A DNA stretch of 8,766 nt from Bacteroidota bacterium (GTDB lineage Bacteria; Bacteroidota; Bacteroidia; Bacteroidales; UBA10428): assembly GCA_017860375.1 (NCBI GenBank), contig JAGDMB010000075.1:1-8766 (forward strand), read 5' to 3'. Below, in pieces: positions 1 to 6,173 of this stretch. The notes beneath the pieces were generated by a model, which worked only from the letters and a program-made list of their open reading frames with translations, searched no databases and was not told where the DNA came from. Numbering within the stretch: the stretch's first letter is position 1; every line of letters starts with the position of its first letter. Position numbers and translations under genes: made by a program.

Positions 1-11
1 TTTTAAAACGA

Positions 12-2120
12 TTATACCAATGTTTTTATACCGGTTGTTTTTTCAATGACCTGGCTGGCAAGTTCAGACGGAACTTCGGCAAAATGGGAAAATTCCATGG
101 TGGAGGTGGCGCGTCCGGATGACAGGGAACGCAAAACGGTTACATACCCGAACATCTCCGCCAGCGGTACATGCACTTTGATGATCCTTCCCGAGGCCTT
201 TGACTCCATACCGGTGATCTGCCCCCTGCGGCGGTTAAAATCAGCGATCACGTCACCCATGTATTCTTCGGGTGTGACCACTTCAACCGACATGATAGGT
301 TCCAGCAACTTTACTTTGGACTTTCTTAGCGCATGCTTGAAGGCCTGCTTTGCAGCAATCTCAAAAGCCAGTGAATCGGAATCCACCGGGTGGTAAGAAC
401 CGTCCTTCAGCGTAACCTTCAGGCTTTCCATAGGAAAGCTGGCCAGCACGCCATTACGGATGGCTTCTTTAAATCCTTTTTCAACCGCGGGAATGAATTC
501 ACGGGGCACATTTCCGCCTTTTACCTGATCAATAAACTGAAGGCCCGATACACCACTGTCCCCGGGAGCCATCTCCACTTCAATATCGGCAAATTTACCC
601 CTTCCTCCCGTCTGTTTCTTGAACACTTCGCGGTGTTTCACCGTTTCAGCCAGCGCTTCTTTATAAGCAACCTGCGGGGCACCCTGGTTGCATTCCACGT
701 TGAATTCACGTTTCAGCCGGTCCATCAGAATCTCAAGATGCAGTTCGCCCATTCCGCTGATGATGGTCTGCCCCGAATCCGCGTCGGTTTTTACACGGAA
801 AGTAGGGTCTTCTTCGGCCAGCTTATTCAGCGCAAGGCCCAGGCGATCCATATCGGCCTGTGTTTTGGGTTCAATGGCAACACCGATCACCGGTTCGGGA
901 AAAATCATCGACTCGAGCGAGATCGGATGTTTCATATCGCATAGGGTATCCCCGGTGGCGACCTCTTTAAGCCCGACGGCACCACAAATATCCCCTGCTT
1001 CAATAAATTCCTTGGGAATCTGTTTGTTGGCATGCATCTGATAGAGCCGGTTTATGCGGTCTTTCTTGCCGGTCCGGGGATTCAGCACCGTCATGCCGGC
1101 TTTTATGGTACCCGAATATACACGCAGGTAGACCAGACGGCCTACAAACGGATCCGTCGCTATTTTGAAAGCCAGTGCGGCCAGAGGTTCGTTTTCATCC
1201 GCTTTCCGTTCTTCTTCCTTTTCGGTATAGGGATTGATACCTTGTATGGCGCCAATATCGAGGGGACTGGGCAACAGGCTGCAGATAGCATCCAGCAGTC
1301 GCTGAATGCCTTTGTTTTTGAACGCGGCACCGCATAAAACCGGAACAATGCGATGCCCGATAACGGCTTTCCGCGTATGGTCCATGAACTCTTCGACCGT
1401 GATCGAGGTGCGGTCTTCAAGAAAGCGCTCCAGCAGATCATCGTCTTGTTCACATACCGATTCGATCAGTTTCTCACGCCATTCTTCGACTTCGTCCACC
1501 ATTGATGCTGGGATATCGACGTACTCATACCGCATTCCCAGTTTTTCATCGGGTTTCCATACAATGGCCCTGCGTTCGATAAGGTCGACAAGACCAATAA
1601 AATTTTCTTCCGAACCGATGGGGATTTGCATCGGAACAGGGTTGGATCCAAGTCTTTCCTTGATCTGATGGACGACACCGAAGAAATCGGCTCCCGGCCG
1701 GTCCATTTTGTTCACAAAAGCGATGCGGGGTACATTGTACTTGTCCGCCTGCCTCCAAACGGTTTCCGACTGCGGCTCTACGCCACCTACGGCGCAAAAT
1801 ACAGCAATCGCACCATCGAGAACACGCAAGGACCGTTCCACCTCAACGGTGAAATCGACATGCCCCGGTGTGTCAATGATATTGATTTTGTAATTCTGAT
1901 CGTGGTAATCCCAGTAAGTGGTGGTAGCGGCAGCGGTTATGGTAATTCCTCTTTCCTGTTCCTGCACCATCCAGTCCATGGTGGCCGTTCCGTCGTGCAC
2001 CTCTCCCATTCTGTGCAATGTGCCCGTATAGAATAGAATCCGCTCGGTAGTGGTTGTCTTACCGGCGTCTATATGAGCCATAATGCCAATGTTCCTTGTA
2101 TTTTTTAAGTCTAAACCCAT
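12..2120 (-). CDS. fusA: Translation elongation factor G (EF-G)
   Basis: This cytoplasmic GTPase drives ribosomal translocation and, with RRF, ribosome recycling. The 702-residue product matches the usual 690-720 residues. Visible landmarks are the P-loop AHIDAGKT (residues 15-22), switch I with ERGITI (56-61), the G3 motif DTPGH (83-87, including the catalytic His), and the G4 motif NKMD (137-140). SGMGELHLEIL, typical of EF-G domain III, follows in the middle. The C-terminal half continues without a break through domains IV and V. The start ATG at 2118-2120 gives MGLDLKNTRNIGI, the normal EF-G N-terminus. No Shine-Dalgarno is visible, and the stop is TAA. It is the third gene of the str operon, 59 bp after rpsG. 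Its position next to rpsL and rpsG favours the canonical EF-G rather than the divergent second copy found in some Bacteroidota. Confidence 0.98.
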   Translation of the reverse strand: MGLDLKNTRNIGIMAHIDAGKTTTTERILFYTGTLHRMGEVHDGTATMDWMVQEQERGITITAAATTTYWDYHDQNYKINIIDTPGHVDFTVEVERSLRVLDGAIAVFCAVGGVEPQSETVWRQADKYNVPRIAFVNKMDRPGADFFGVVHQIKERLGSNPVPMQIPIGSEENFIGLVDLIERRAIVWKPDEKLGMRYEYVDIPASMVDEVEEWREKLIESVCEQDDDLLERFLEDRTSITVEEFMDHTRKAVIGHRIVPVLCGAAFKNKGIQRLLDAICSLLPSPLDIGAIQGINPYTEKEEERKADENEPLAALAFKIATDPFVGRLVYLRVYSGTIKAGMTVLNPRTGKKDRINRLYQMHANKQIPKEFIEAGDICGAVGLKEVATGDTLCDMKHPISLESMIFPEPVIGVAIEPKTQADMDRLGLALNKLAEEDPTFRVKTDADSGQTIISGMGELHLEILMDRLKREFNVECNQGAPQVAYKEALAETVKHREVFKKQTGGRGKFADIEVEMAPGDSGVSGLQFIDQVKGGNVPREFIPAVEKGFKEAIRNGVLASFPMESLKVTLKDGSYHPVDSDSLAFEIAAKQAFKHALRKSKVKLLEPIMSVEVVTPEEYMGDVIADFNRRRGQITGMESKASGRIIKVHVPLAEMFGYVTVLRSLSSGRATSTMEFSHFAEVPSELASQVIEKTTGIKTLV

Positions 2121-2162
2121 GATGCACTACTTATCAGCTAGTGTGAACTATATTCAAAAAGT

Positions 2163-2180
2163 ACGGTTGCGAAAAACCGT
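2163..2180 (-). terminator. Hairpin with following T-rich stretch between rpsG and fusA (attenuator or processing site)
   Basis: ACGGTT and AACCGT form a perfect 6-bp inverted repeat around a 6-base loop. Read on the operon strand, the stem starts inside the rpsG stop codon and is followed by ACTTTTTG. That resembles a weak intrinsic terminator, so it may set the rpsG:fusA ratio or mark an mRNA processing point. The stem is short, so strong termination is unlikely. Confidence 0.4.
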
Positions 2181-2656
2181 TAAAACCTGAAGTGGGCAAA
2201 TGCCTTGTTGGCTTCTGCCATCTTGTGGGTATCTTCTTTCTTTTTGAAAGCTCCTCCTTCTTCTTTAAATGCTGCTATTATTTCGGATGCCAGTTTGTCA
2301 CTCATCGATGTGCCGGTTCTTTTTTTGGCATATAAAATGAGGTTCTTCATGCTGATGGAAATCTTCCGGTCGGGCCTGATCTCGGTGGGAACCTGAAATG
2401 TGGCACCCCCTACGCGACGACTTTTCACTTCCACCTGCGGGGTAATATTTTCAAGCGCTTTCTTCCAAATATCCAATGGAGTACTTTCAGTGTCCTTGGC
2501 TCTTTTTTCAACGAGATCAAGGGCATCGTAAAATACCTGATACGCAACACTCTTCTTGCCCCTGGTCATAAGGTTGTTGATAAACCGGGTAACAAGCTGA
2601 TCATTGAACTTCGGATCGGGTACCAGTATCCTTCTCTTTGGTTTTGATTTTCTCAT
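2180..2656 (-). CDS. rpsG: 30S ribosomal protein S7
   Basis: S7 (uS7) is the primary assembly protein of the 30S head and binds the 3' major domain of 16S rRNA near the mRNA exit and E site. The product has 158 residues, the normal bacterial length. It starts MRKSKPKRRILVPDP and contains the conserved stretch FINNLMTRGKKSVAYQVFYD (about 26-45) and the RRVGGATFQVPTEI region (about 80-93). The C-terminal part, with MAEANKAFAHFRF, is intact. The gene lies 24 bp after rpsL and 59 bp before fusA, all on the minus strand, so it is co-transcribed as the str operon. The 24-bp gap is too short for the large S7 translational operator that E. coli carries between rpsL and rpsG. The stop is TAA. Confidence 0.98.
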   Translation of the reverse strand: MRKSKPKRRILVPDPKFNDQLVTRFINNLMTRGKKSVAYQVFYDALDLVEKRAKDTESTPLDIWKKALENITPQVEVKSRRVGGATFQVPTEIRPDRKISISMKNLILYAKKRTGTSMSDKLASEIIAAFKEEGGAFKKKEDTHKMAEANKAFAHFRF

Positions 2657-2664
2657 CGCTGTTT

Positions 2665-2669
2665 CTCCT
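2665..2669 (-). promoter_or_regulatory. Shine-Dalgarno AGGAG for rpsG
   Basis: A perfect AGGAG lies 8 bases before the rpsG ATG. The other starts in this window have no comparable core; gene 4411-5085 has at most a weak AAAGG. Bacteroidota generally do not rely on Shine-Dalgarno pairing, so this one stands out. It may help coupled re-initiation after rpsL, whose stop codon is only 24 bp upstream. Confidence 0.55.
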
Positions 2670-2680
2670 CTGCTGTACTT

Positions 2681-3055
2681 TTATTTTTTTGGCCTCTTGG
2701 TTCCATACTTTGAACGGCGCTGGTTGCGGCCTTCAACACCCGAAGCGTCAAGGGTGCCGCGAATCAGATGGTACCTCACGCCGGGAAGGTCTTTAACCCT
2801 GCCTCCGCGCAACAATACGATCGAGTGTTCCTGCAGATTATGTCCTTCACCGGGAATATATGCCGTAACTTCCACGCCATGGGTTAACCTTACCCTGGCC
2901 ACCTTGCGCATAGCAGAATTGGGCTTTTTCGGGGTGGTGGTATACACGCGTGTGCATACGCCCCGCTTCTGCGGACATGAGTTCAGGGCCGGCGCCTTGC
3001 TTTTGTCTTCAATTTTCGACCTGCCTTTCCGGACTAATTGTTGTATTGTTGGCAT
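2681..3055 (-). CDS. rpsL: 30S ribosomal protein S12
   Basis: S12 (uS12) sits at the decoding centre and controls codon recognition fidelity. The product is 124 residues, the standard length. It contains PTIQQLVRKGR at the N-terminus, KRGVCTRVYTTTPKKPNSAMRKVARVRL in two adjoining conserved blocks (30-57), YIPGEGHNLQEHS (66-78) and KDLPGVRYHLIRG (88-100). Lys43 and Lys88, the residues usually altered in streptomycin resistance, are both lysine, as in sensitive wild types. Asp89 is the conserved residue that RimO methylthiolates in other bacteria. It is the first gene of the str operon. A Bacteroidota-type promoter lies just upstream, and its leader of about 30 bases is A/T-rich with no Shine-Dalgarno. 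The stop is TAA. Confidence 0.98.
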   Translation of the reverse strand: MPTIQQLVRKGRSKIEDKSKAPALNSCPQKRGVCTRVYTTTPKKPNSAMRKVARVRLTHGVEVTAYIPGEGHNLQEHSIVLLRGGRVKDLPGVRYHLIRGTLDASGVEGRNQRRSKYGTKRPKK

Positions 3056-3091
3056 TCCGTTTTATTTATAATTCTTTTAAAATTGGGTTCG

Positions 3092-3121
3092 CAAAAGTAG
3101 TGGTTTTTTTCATATAAACAA
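3092..3121 (-). promoter_or_regulatory. Str operon promoter, Bacteroidota type
   Basis: On the minus strand TACTTTTG (3092-3099) matches the Bacteroidota -7 consensus TAnnTTTG exactly. TTG (3119-3121) sits 19 bases upstream at the -33 position. Transcription would begin near 3085, giving a leader of roughly 30 bases before the rpsL ATG. The spacing and location fit the primary sigma factor of this phylum. Confidence 0.75.
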
Positions 3122-3325
3122 TAATAGTCGTAAAAAATATTACAATTGAGGATGAAAAAATCGTTTTCATTTTTTAAGGATGGGGCAACCGGTTTTTAAG
3201 AATGACATTTGCTTTGAAAGAAGCACTGAAACAAAAAACTGTACGGGGAGTGATCCCGGAAAACAGGTTGAAGCAATACGAAAACACAAGGGGACAGACA
3301 GGAGTCCCTGTTCCTGTAATACCTT

Positions 3326-3347
3326 ATACTGTGTCAGGACATAGTAT
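3326..3347. promoter_or_regulatory. Inverted repeat upstream of the TPR gene -7 box, possible operator
   Basis: ATACTGTG (3326-3333) and CATAGTAT (3340-3347) are inverted copies with one G-T mismatch, separated by six bases. The element ends 19 bases before the -7 box at 3367-3374, so it covers about -55 to -34 relative to the inferred start. That is a common place for a dimeric regulator to bind. It could instead be an RNA hairpin. Confidence 0.35.
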
Positions 3348-3366
3348 TTCGCATTAATAAAATTTC

Positions 3367-3374
3367 TATATTTG
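3367..3374 (+). promoter_or_regulatory. -7 promoter box for the exported TPR gene
   Basis: TATATTTG matches the TAnnTTTG consensus exactly. No TTG lies at the usual 19-21 base distance; the nearest candidate is TTTC at 3347-3350 with only a 16-base spacer. The -33 element is therefore weak, and the gene may depend on an activator. The start would be near 3380, leaving an A-rich leader of about 40 bases. Confidence 0.55.
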
Positions 3375-3421
3375 CGCCCTTGGATTACCAAAAATAAAAT
3401 TACAAATTAATTCAGCAGATT

Positions 3422-4396
3422 ATGAACAAGATTGATACAGGAAAAATAGCAGGACTTATTGCAATTACGGTATGGATGAGTTCGGGCCTGCTTGCGCAGG
3501 AGAAAAATGATGCCATTAAGGCATTCAATGCGTCCATAGAATTAATGAAAACCAATAATGACTCGGCCATCCTGTCGTTCGAGGAGTGCATAAAAATCTG
3601 TGAACAGGTTGGCGATTCGGCCTTTGAAATACAATTAAAAGCAGAACAGGTTTTGCCGGGTCTTTACTTGCAGAAGGCCTCAAACCTGCTTACCGTCGAC
3701 AAGAAATCAGAGGAAGCCCTCGCCGCTGCAAAGAAAACGATTAAGGTGGCCGAAAAATACGATAATCCAAAGGTGGCTGATAATGCCCGGAGAATCATGA
3801 TACAGGCCTATTCCAATATGGCTTCGGCCTTTGTGGAAAAAAAGGAGAATGAAAAGGCCATCCAGGCCTATGACAGTATTTTAATGATCAATCCTGACCA
3901 CCTGAATGCCTTGTACAATAAAGCCTTGATCTACAGAGGCACGGATAACGGGTTGAAATTCGAAGAAGCAATTGACCTGTATATCGGGAAACTGAAAACA
4001 ATGGGTGATACGGTAAAAACAGAACAAGCCAGCAAAATTGCACGCGATTATTTCCGTATCGCCGGGAGCAAGGCAAACCAGGCCAACAAACTTGCAGACG
4101 CCATTACCCTTTTAAATAAGGCTTCGAAATACGGTGAGGATAAAAGCGTGTATTATCAATTAGCCAACATTTATAATAAGCAAAAGAAATATTCCCTGGC
4201 TGCAGAAAATGCAAAAAAGGGCCTTGACCTGGAAACGGGTTCTGCTGAAGACAAAGCCAAATTCTATTATGAACTGGGCTCGGCCCAGGCAGGAAAAGGC
4301 GAGACAGGCAATGCCTGCGCTTCTTTTAAAAACTCAATGTTCGGTCCGTTCCTTGAAGCCTCCAAAGCACAACGGACGAACCTGAAATGCCAATGA
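3422..4396 (+). CDS. Exported tetratricopeptide-repeat protein
   Basis: The product is a 324-residue protein of unknown specific role, probably periplasmic. The N-terminus has a Sec signal peptide: Lys residues at 3 and 8, a hydrophobic stretch at about 9-24, and a likely cleavage GLLA|QEKN after Ala25. The mature part is helical, with TPR-like units. The clearest are at about 130-165 (EKAIQAYDSILMINPDHLNA) and 245-275 (YNKQKKYSLAAENAKKGLDL). The C-terminus carries GNACASFKNSM and ends in a Cys-containing LKCQ, a form common in TPR proteins of Bacteroidota. TPR proteins scaffold protein-protein contacts; no catalytic motif is visible. It is transcribed alone, divergent from the str operon and convergent with the flavoprotein gene, ending 14 bp before that gene's stop. 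There is no Shine-Dalgarno before the ATG, and the stop is TGA. Confidence 0.9.
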   Translation: MNKIDTGKIAGLIAITVWMSSGLLAQEKNDAIKAFNASIELMKTNNDSAILSFEECIKICEQVGDSAFEIQLKAEQVLPGLYLQKASNLLTVDKKSEEALAAAKKTIKVAEKYDNPKVADNARRIMIQAYSNMASAFVEKKENEKAIQAYDSILMINPDHLNALYNKALIYRGTDNGLKFEEAIDLYIGKLKTMGDTVKTEQASKIARDYFRIAGSKANQANKLADAITLLNKASKYGEDKSVYYQLANIYNKQKKYSLAAENAKKGLDLETGSAEDKAKFYYELGSAQAGKGETGNACASFKNSMFGPFLEASKAQRTNLKCQ

Positions 4397-4401
4397 GTAT
4401 T

Positions 4402-4420
4402 GACACCCTGTCAGGGTGTC
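4402..4420. terminator. Inverted repeat between convergent genes, possible bidirectional terminator
   Basis: GACACCCTG (4402-4410) and CAGGGTGTC (4412-4420) are a perfect 9-bp inverted repeat around a single T. In RNA it would fold with about 7-8 pairs and a tiny loop. It lies in the 14-bp gap and includes the minus-strand gene's TGA at 4411-4413. A role in terminating both genes is likely by position, although neither side has a T-run. Confidence 0.55.
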
Positions 4421-5085
4421 CTGCTGATTTTCGGTTCGTAAGGTTTTGCATTCCGCAGCGCAAAGGCGTTGTTTGATTTCAGGTGCCGGTTCCAGCCGTA
4501 ATCCGAAAGCCCTGTCTTCAGCACAAGGCTGCATGCCACTCTCGCCACCGGCGACATTACAAAAGGCTTTTTCAGATCGCCCATGATTTTTGGGTCAAAT
4601 TCTCCCTTAGCACCGAAAATCTGCCCCAGCTTATAATATTTTCGATACAATCCCTTATTCATCCAGGCAGATCTGTCTTGTATACCCTCGACATTTCCCC
4701 GGGTCACCGTACCCAGATAGGTCGCCCCTAGTTTCCGGGTAAACACCTCAAGGTACTTCTTCAGGTAGTGACAATGGATGGCTTCAGGGAAACCCGATTG
4801 AATCATATACCCGATTTTTTTTCCCTCCAGGATCGGCATCTTTTCAAAAAAAAGCTTTACGATACCGGGCATGGCATCGGTATAAAGCGGGAAGGCCATC
4901 AGGATCACCTCACTCTGCCGGCAGCAATCGATTGCATCCTGTGTCTGATGACGGTTCACCAGGAAAAAGGTTTTGTATTCCATGGCCTGGTTTGCGTTTT
5001 TAAAGCCTGCCACAAATTTATCTGTCAGCAAACGGCTGTTGCTGTTTTTGCCGCGGGGAGATCCGTTAATTATTACGATTTTCAT
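4411..5085 (-). CDS. Flavodoxin-fold NAD(P)H-dependent oxidoreductase
   Basis: This predicted cytoplasmic FMN reductase or quinone-reductase-like protein has 224 residues. The first beta strand runs into the FMN-phosphate loop (MKIVIINGSPRGKNSNS, residues 1-17). The second flavin-contact segment is FPLYTDAMPGIVKLFFEK (65-82), a form typical of the NADPH-dependent FMN reductase group. The Cys cluster seen in the neighbouring gene is absent here; only the pair C54-C55 lies in that region. The ATG at 5083-5085 is chosen because homologues start directly at the strand before GSPR. The frame is open upstream to 5148, but those 21 codons come largely from a low-complexity repeat. It is the second of two flavoprotein genes on this strand, and the stop is TGA. 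The substrate cannot be told from the sequence. Confidence 0.88.
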   Translation of the reverse strand: MKIVIINGSPRGKNSNSRLLTDKFVAGFKNANQAMEYKTFFLVNRHQTQDAIDCCRQSEVILMAFPLYTDAMPGIVKLFFEKMPILEGKKIGYMIQSGFPEAIHCHYLKKYLEVFTRKLGATYLGTVTRGNVEGIQDRSAWMNKGLYRKYYKLGQIFGAKGEFDPKIMGDLKKPFVMSPVARVACSLVLKTGLSDYGWNRHLKSNNAFALRNAKPYEPKISRTP

Positions 5086-5099
5086 GGGAACCTTTCTGA

Positions 5100-5132
5100 T
5101 TTTGTTTCTTGTCCTTGTATCTTGATTCTTGA
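5100..5132 (-). repeat. Purine-rich degenerate tandem repeat upstream of the flavoprotein gene
   Basis: On the minus strand this stretch is built of successive short units of the type TCAAGAA, TCAAGATA, CAAGGA, CAAGAAA, with a period of about 6-8. It lies 15 bases before the ATG of the downstream flavoprotein gene, so it would be in its 5' leader. I recall similar CAAGA-rich stretches between genes in other Bacteroidota, but that is memory, not a search. Confidence 0.45.
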
Positions 5133-5254
5133 GGCTGATACTTATCAATTTGCTGATCTGCCTATCTTTTGATCGATGAATATTCCTTTTATTTGGGTTC
5201 TTTATACGTTATACAATTCCCGGCCGGTACGTTTGAAAAACTCAGCCATTTTGA

Positions 5255-5887
5255 TCAATTCAGGGAACGGTTATATAATGTAAGGGCATGCCGGTTTAAG
5301 GGTTCAAATTCCACCGGTAAAACAGCGCCGCGACCGAACTTGCTGATCGTTTCACGGATGGCCTCTGAAACCGTCGTATCGGTTGTCAGAATGAATTCCA
5401 GTTTCGAGCGGAAATTCAGGGCATACCGTTCCTGTATCTGCTGCACAATCTGCAGTTCTTCGCTGAGGGTATCGGATTCTTTCTCCACGATCAATCCGTG
5501 GTCGGGGTAATGACCGTACCGCTTCCGATGGTGGATCTCTCCACTTACTACCTCCACGTATGGATGCAACAGGGGGATCATCCTTTCCTGTACCCTTTTC
5601 AGCAGGGATGAAATAAAGCCTTTTATCAGGGGACTGGCCCATATGATCAGGTCGGCATTAATGAAGGCCTGGTGTATATGTTTTATGTCATCATCAATAC
5701 TGCAGATACCAGGCGTGGTATGCCAGCATTTAAAACATCCCATGCAAAAGCCCAGATTCATCTCCCTGAGGGTAAGAATTCTGACGGTATAGCCGGCGAT
5801 AAGGAGCTTATGCTGGTACTCTGCCAGGTAACTGTCGAAGACTTTATTTTCACTGCACGGATTACCGTTAATAATAATGATTTGCAT
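5255..5887 (-). CDS. Flavodoxin-fold oxidoreductase with iron-sulfur-flavoprotein-like Cys cluster; 3' end probably frameshifted
   Basis: The 210-residue product starts with the strand and FMN loop MQIIIINGNPCSENK (1-15). The cluster C48-x2-C51-x2-C54-x7-C62 fits the CX2CX2CX4-7C pattern that binds a 4Fe-4S cluster in archaeal iron-sulfur flavoproteins. IIWASPLIKGFISSLLKRVQERM (81-103) is the second flavin-contact segment. The protein may pass electrons between FMN and a partner. Many related FMN reductases keep C-x-GC-like motifs without a proven cluster, so metal binding is inferred. The ATG at 5885-5887 is chosen because homologues begin at this strand; the open frame runs to 5998. The called frame ends abruptly as NRSLN. 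A minus-one shift near 5270 continues for 22 more codons to a TAA at 5202-5204, including MAEFFKRTGRELYNV. That looks like the true C-terminus and would give about 228 residues. Confidence 0.82.
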   Translation of the reverse strand: MQIIIINGNPCSENKVFDSYLAEYQHKLLIAGYTVRILTLREMNLGFCMGCFKCWHTTPGICSIDDDIKHIHQAFINADLIIWASPLIKGFISSLLKRVQERMIPLLHPYVEVVSGEIHHRKRYGHYPDHGLIVEKESDTLSEELQIVQQIQERYALNFRSKLEFILTTDTTVSEAIRETISKFGRGAVLPVEFEPLNRHALTLYNRSLN

Positions 5888-5904
5888 GGCATCGAAATTT
5901 GATA

Positions 5905-5937
5905 CCAAAGTAGTATTGCAATCTGTGCGGGAATAAA
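5905..5937 (-). promoter_or_regulatory. Candidate promoter for the Cys-cluster flavoprotein gene
   Basis: On the minus strand TACTTTGG (5905-5912) differs from TAnnTTTG at one position. TTTA (5934-5937) lies 21 bases upstream in place of TTTG. The inferred start would be about 10 bases before the ATG. The match is imperfect on both boxes. Confidence 0.35.
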
Positions 5938-5961
5938 GAAAATCGGTGAACGGAGGGTAAT

Positions 5962-6031
5962 TGCCGGTAAGGGGTGGATTAGAACGACCGATGGTCATTC
6001 GGCGTTCTGCCGATTGAATAATAAACCGGCA
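5962..6031. repeat. Nested inverted repeats able to form a three-way junction
   Basis: The outer arms TGCCGGT (5962-5968) and ACCGGCA (6025-6031) are perfect complements. Inside are two more perfect foldbacks: GACC-GAT-GGTC (5986-5996) and TCGGC-GTTCT-GCCGA (5999-6013). Together they would fold into a three-way junction of about 70 bases. It could be a dispersed palindromic repeat, the terminator of the TPR gene, or an RNA leader element. Confidence 0.45.
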
Positions 6032-6099
6032 CGCTGAACTTCGAATTGCGCAGATACGATAAACCCTCTCTGATCTTCGGTGGTCCGCCTTCGATGTTC

Positions 6100-6115
6100 C
6101 CCCGATAAACCGGGG
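6100..6115. terminator. GC-rich hairpin after the large TPR gene
   Basis: CCCCG (6100-6104) and CGGGG (6111-6115) pair perfectly around ATAAAC. On the minus strand the hairpin lies 59 bases past the TPR stop codon. No T-run follows, so factor-independent termination is uncertain. It may belong to the same repeat unit as 5962-6031. Confidence 0.35.
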
Positions 6116-6173
6116 CAGGCTTTGTTTGGTATTCCTTTTATATCCTTCTCCTGTTTCGCCTTACTTGCCCGGG

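Larger units (their letters stand above)
3056..3421. other. Divergent intergenic region between rpsL and the exported TPR gene
   Basis: This 366-bp spacer holds the str operon promoter at its left end, and a palindrome plus a -7 box for the plus-strand gene at its right end. An open frame of 74 codons at 3167-3391 (minus) has low-complexity, unprotein-like sequence and is not called. Two overlapping small foldbacks lie in the middle: GGGAC (3291-3295) with GTCCC (3304-3308), and ACAGG (3298-3302) with CCTGT (3307-3311). They are too short to assign a role. Confidence 0.7.
5888..6173. other. Intergenic region rich in inverted repeats
   Basis: This 286-bp gap separates the large TPR gene from the flavoprotein pair. 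It contains the nested repeats at 5962-6031, a GC hairpin at 6100-6115 and the weak promoter at 5905-5937. In minus-strand translation one frame reads GGPPKIREGLSYL and another EHRRRTTEDQRG over the same bases. I recall such strings in Bacteroidota intergenic repeats, and neither frame looks like a real gene. Confidence 0.5.

Noticed and set aside
2121..2179. Possible internal promoter TACTTTTTG before fusA
   Set aside because: The box has one base too many for TAnnTTTG, and no TTG lies at the right distance. A hairpin explains the sequence better.
3167..3391. 74-codon open frame on the minus strand in the rpsL-TPR gap
   Set aside because: The translation lacks any recognisable motif, the frame overlaps the TPR promoter and palindrome, and no promoter or ribosome site fits it.
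5086..5148. Upstream extension of the downstream flavoprotein to an earlier ATG
   Set aside because: The extra 21 residues are encoded largely by the low-complexity repeat, and the FMN-loop strand normally starts the protein.
5220..5227. CCGGCCGG palindrome near the end of the flavoprotein gene
   Set aside because: It is too short to mean much, and it falls inside the probable frameshifted coding tail.
5888..5998. Upstream extension of the Cys-cluster flavoprotein to an ATG at 5998
   Set aside because: The added residues precede the usual first beta strand, are Pro- and Thr-rich, and would overlap the candidate promoter and part of the inverted repeats.
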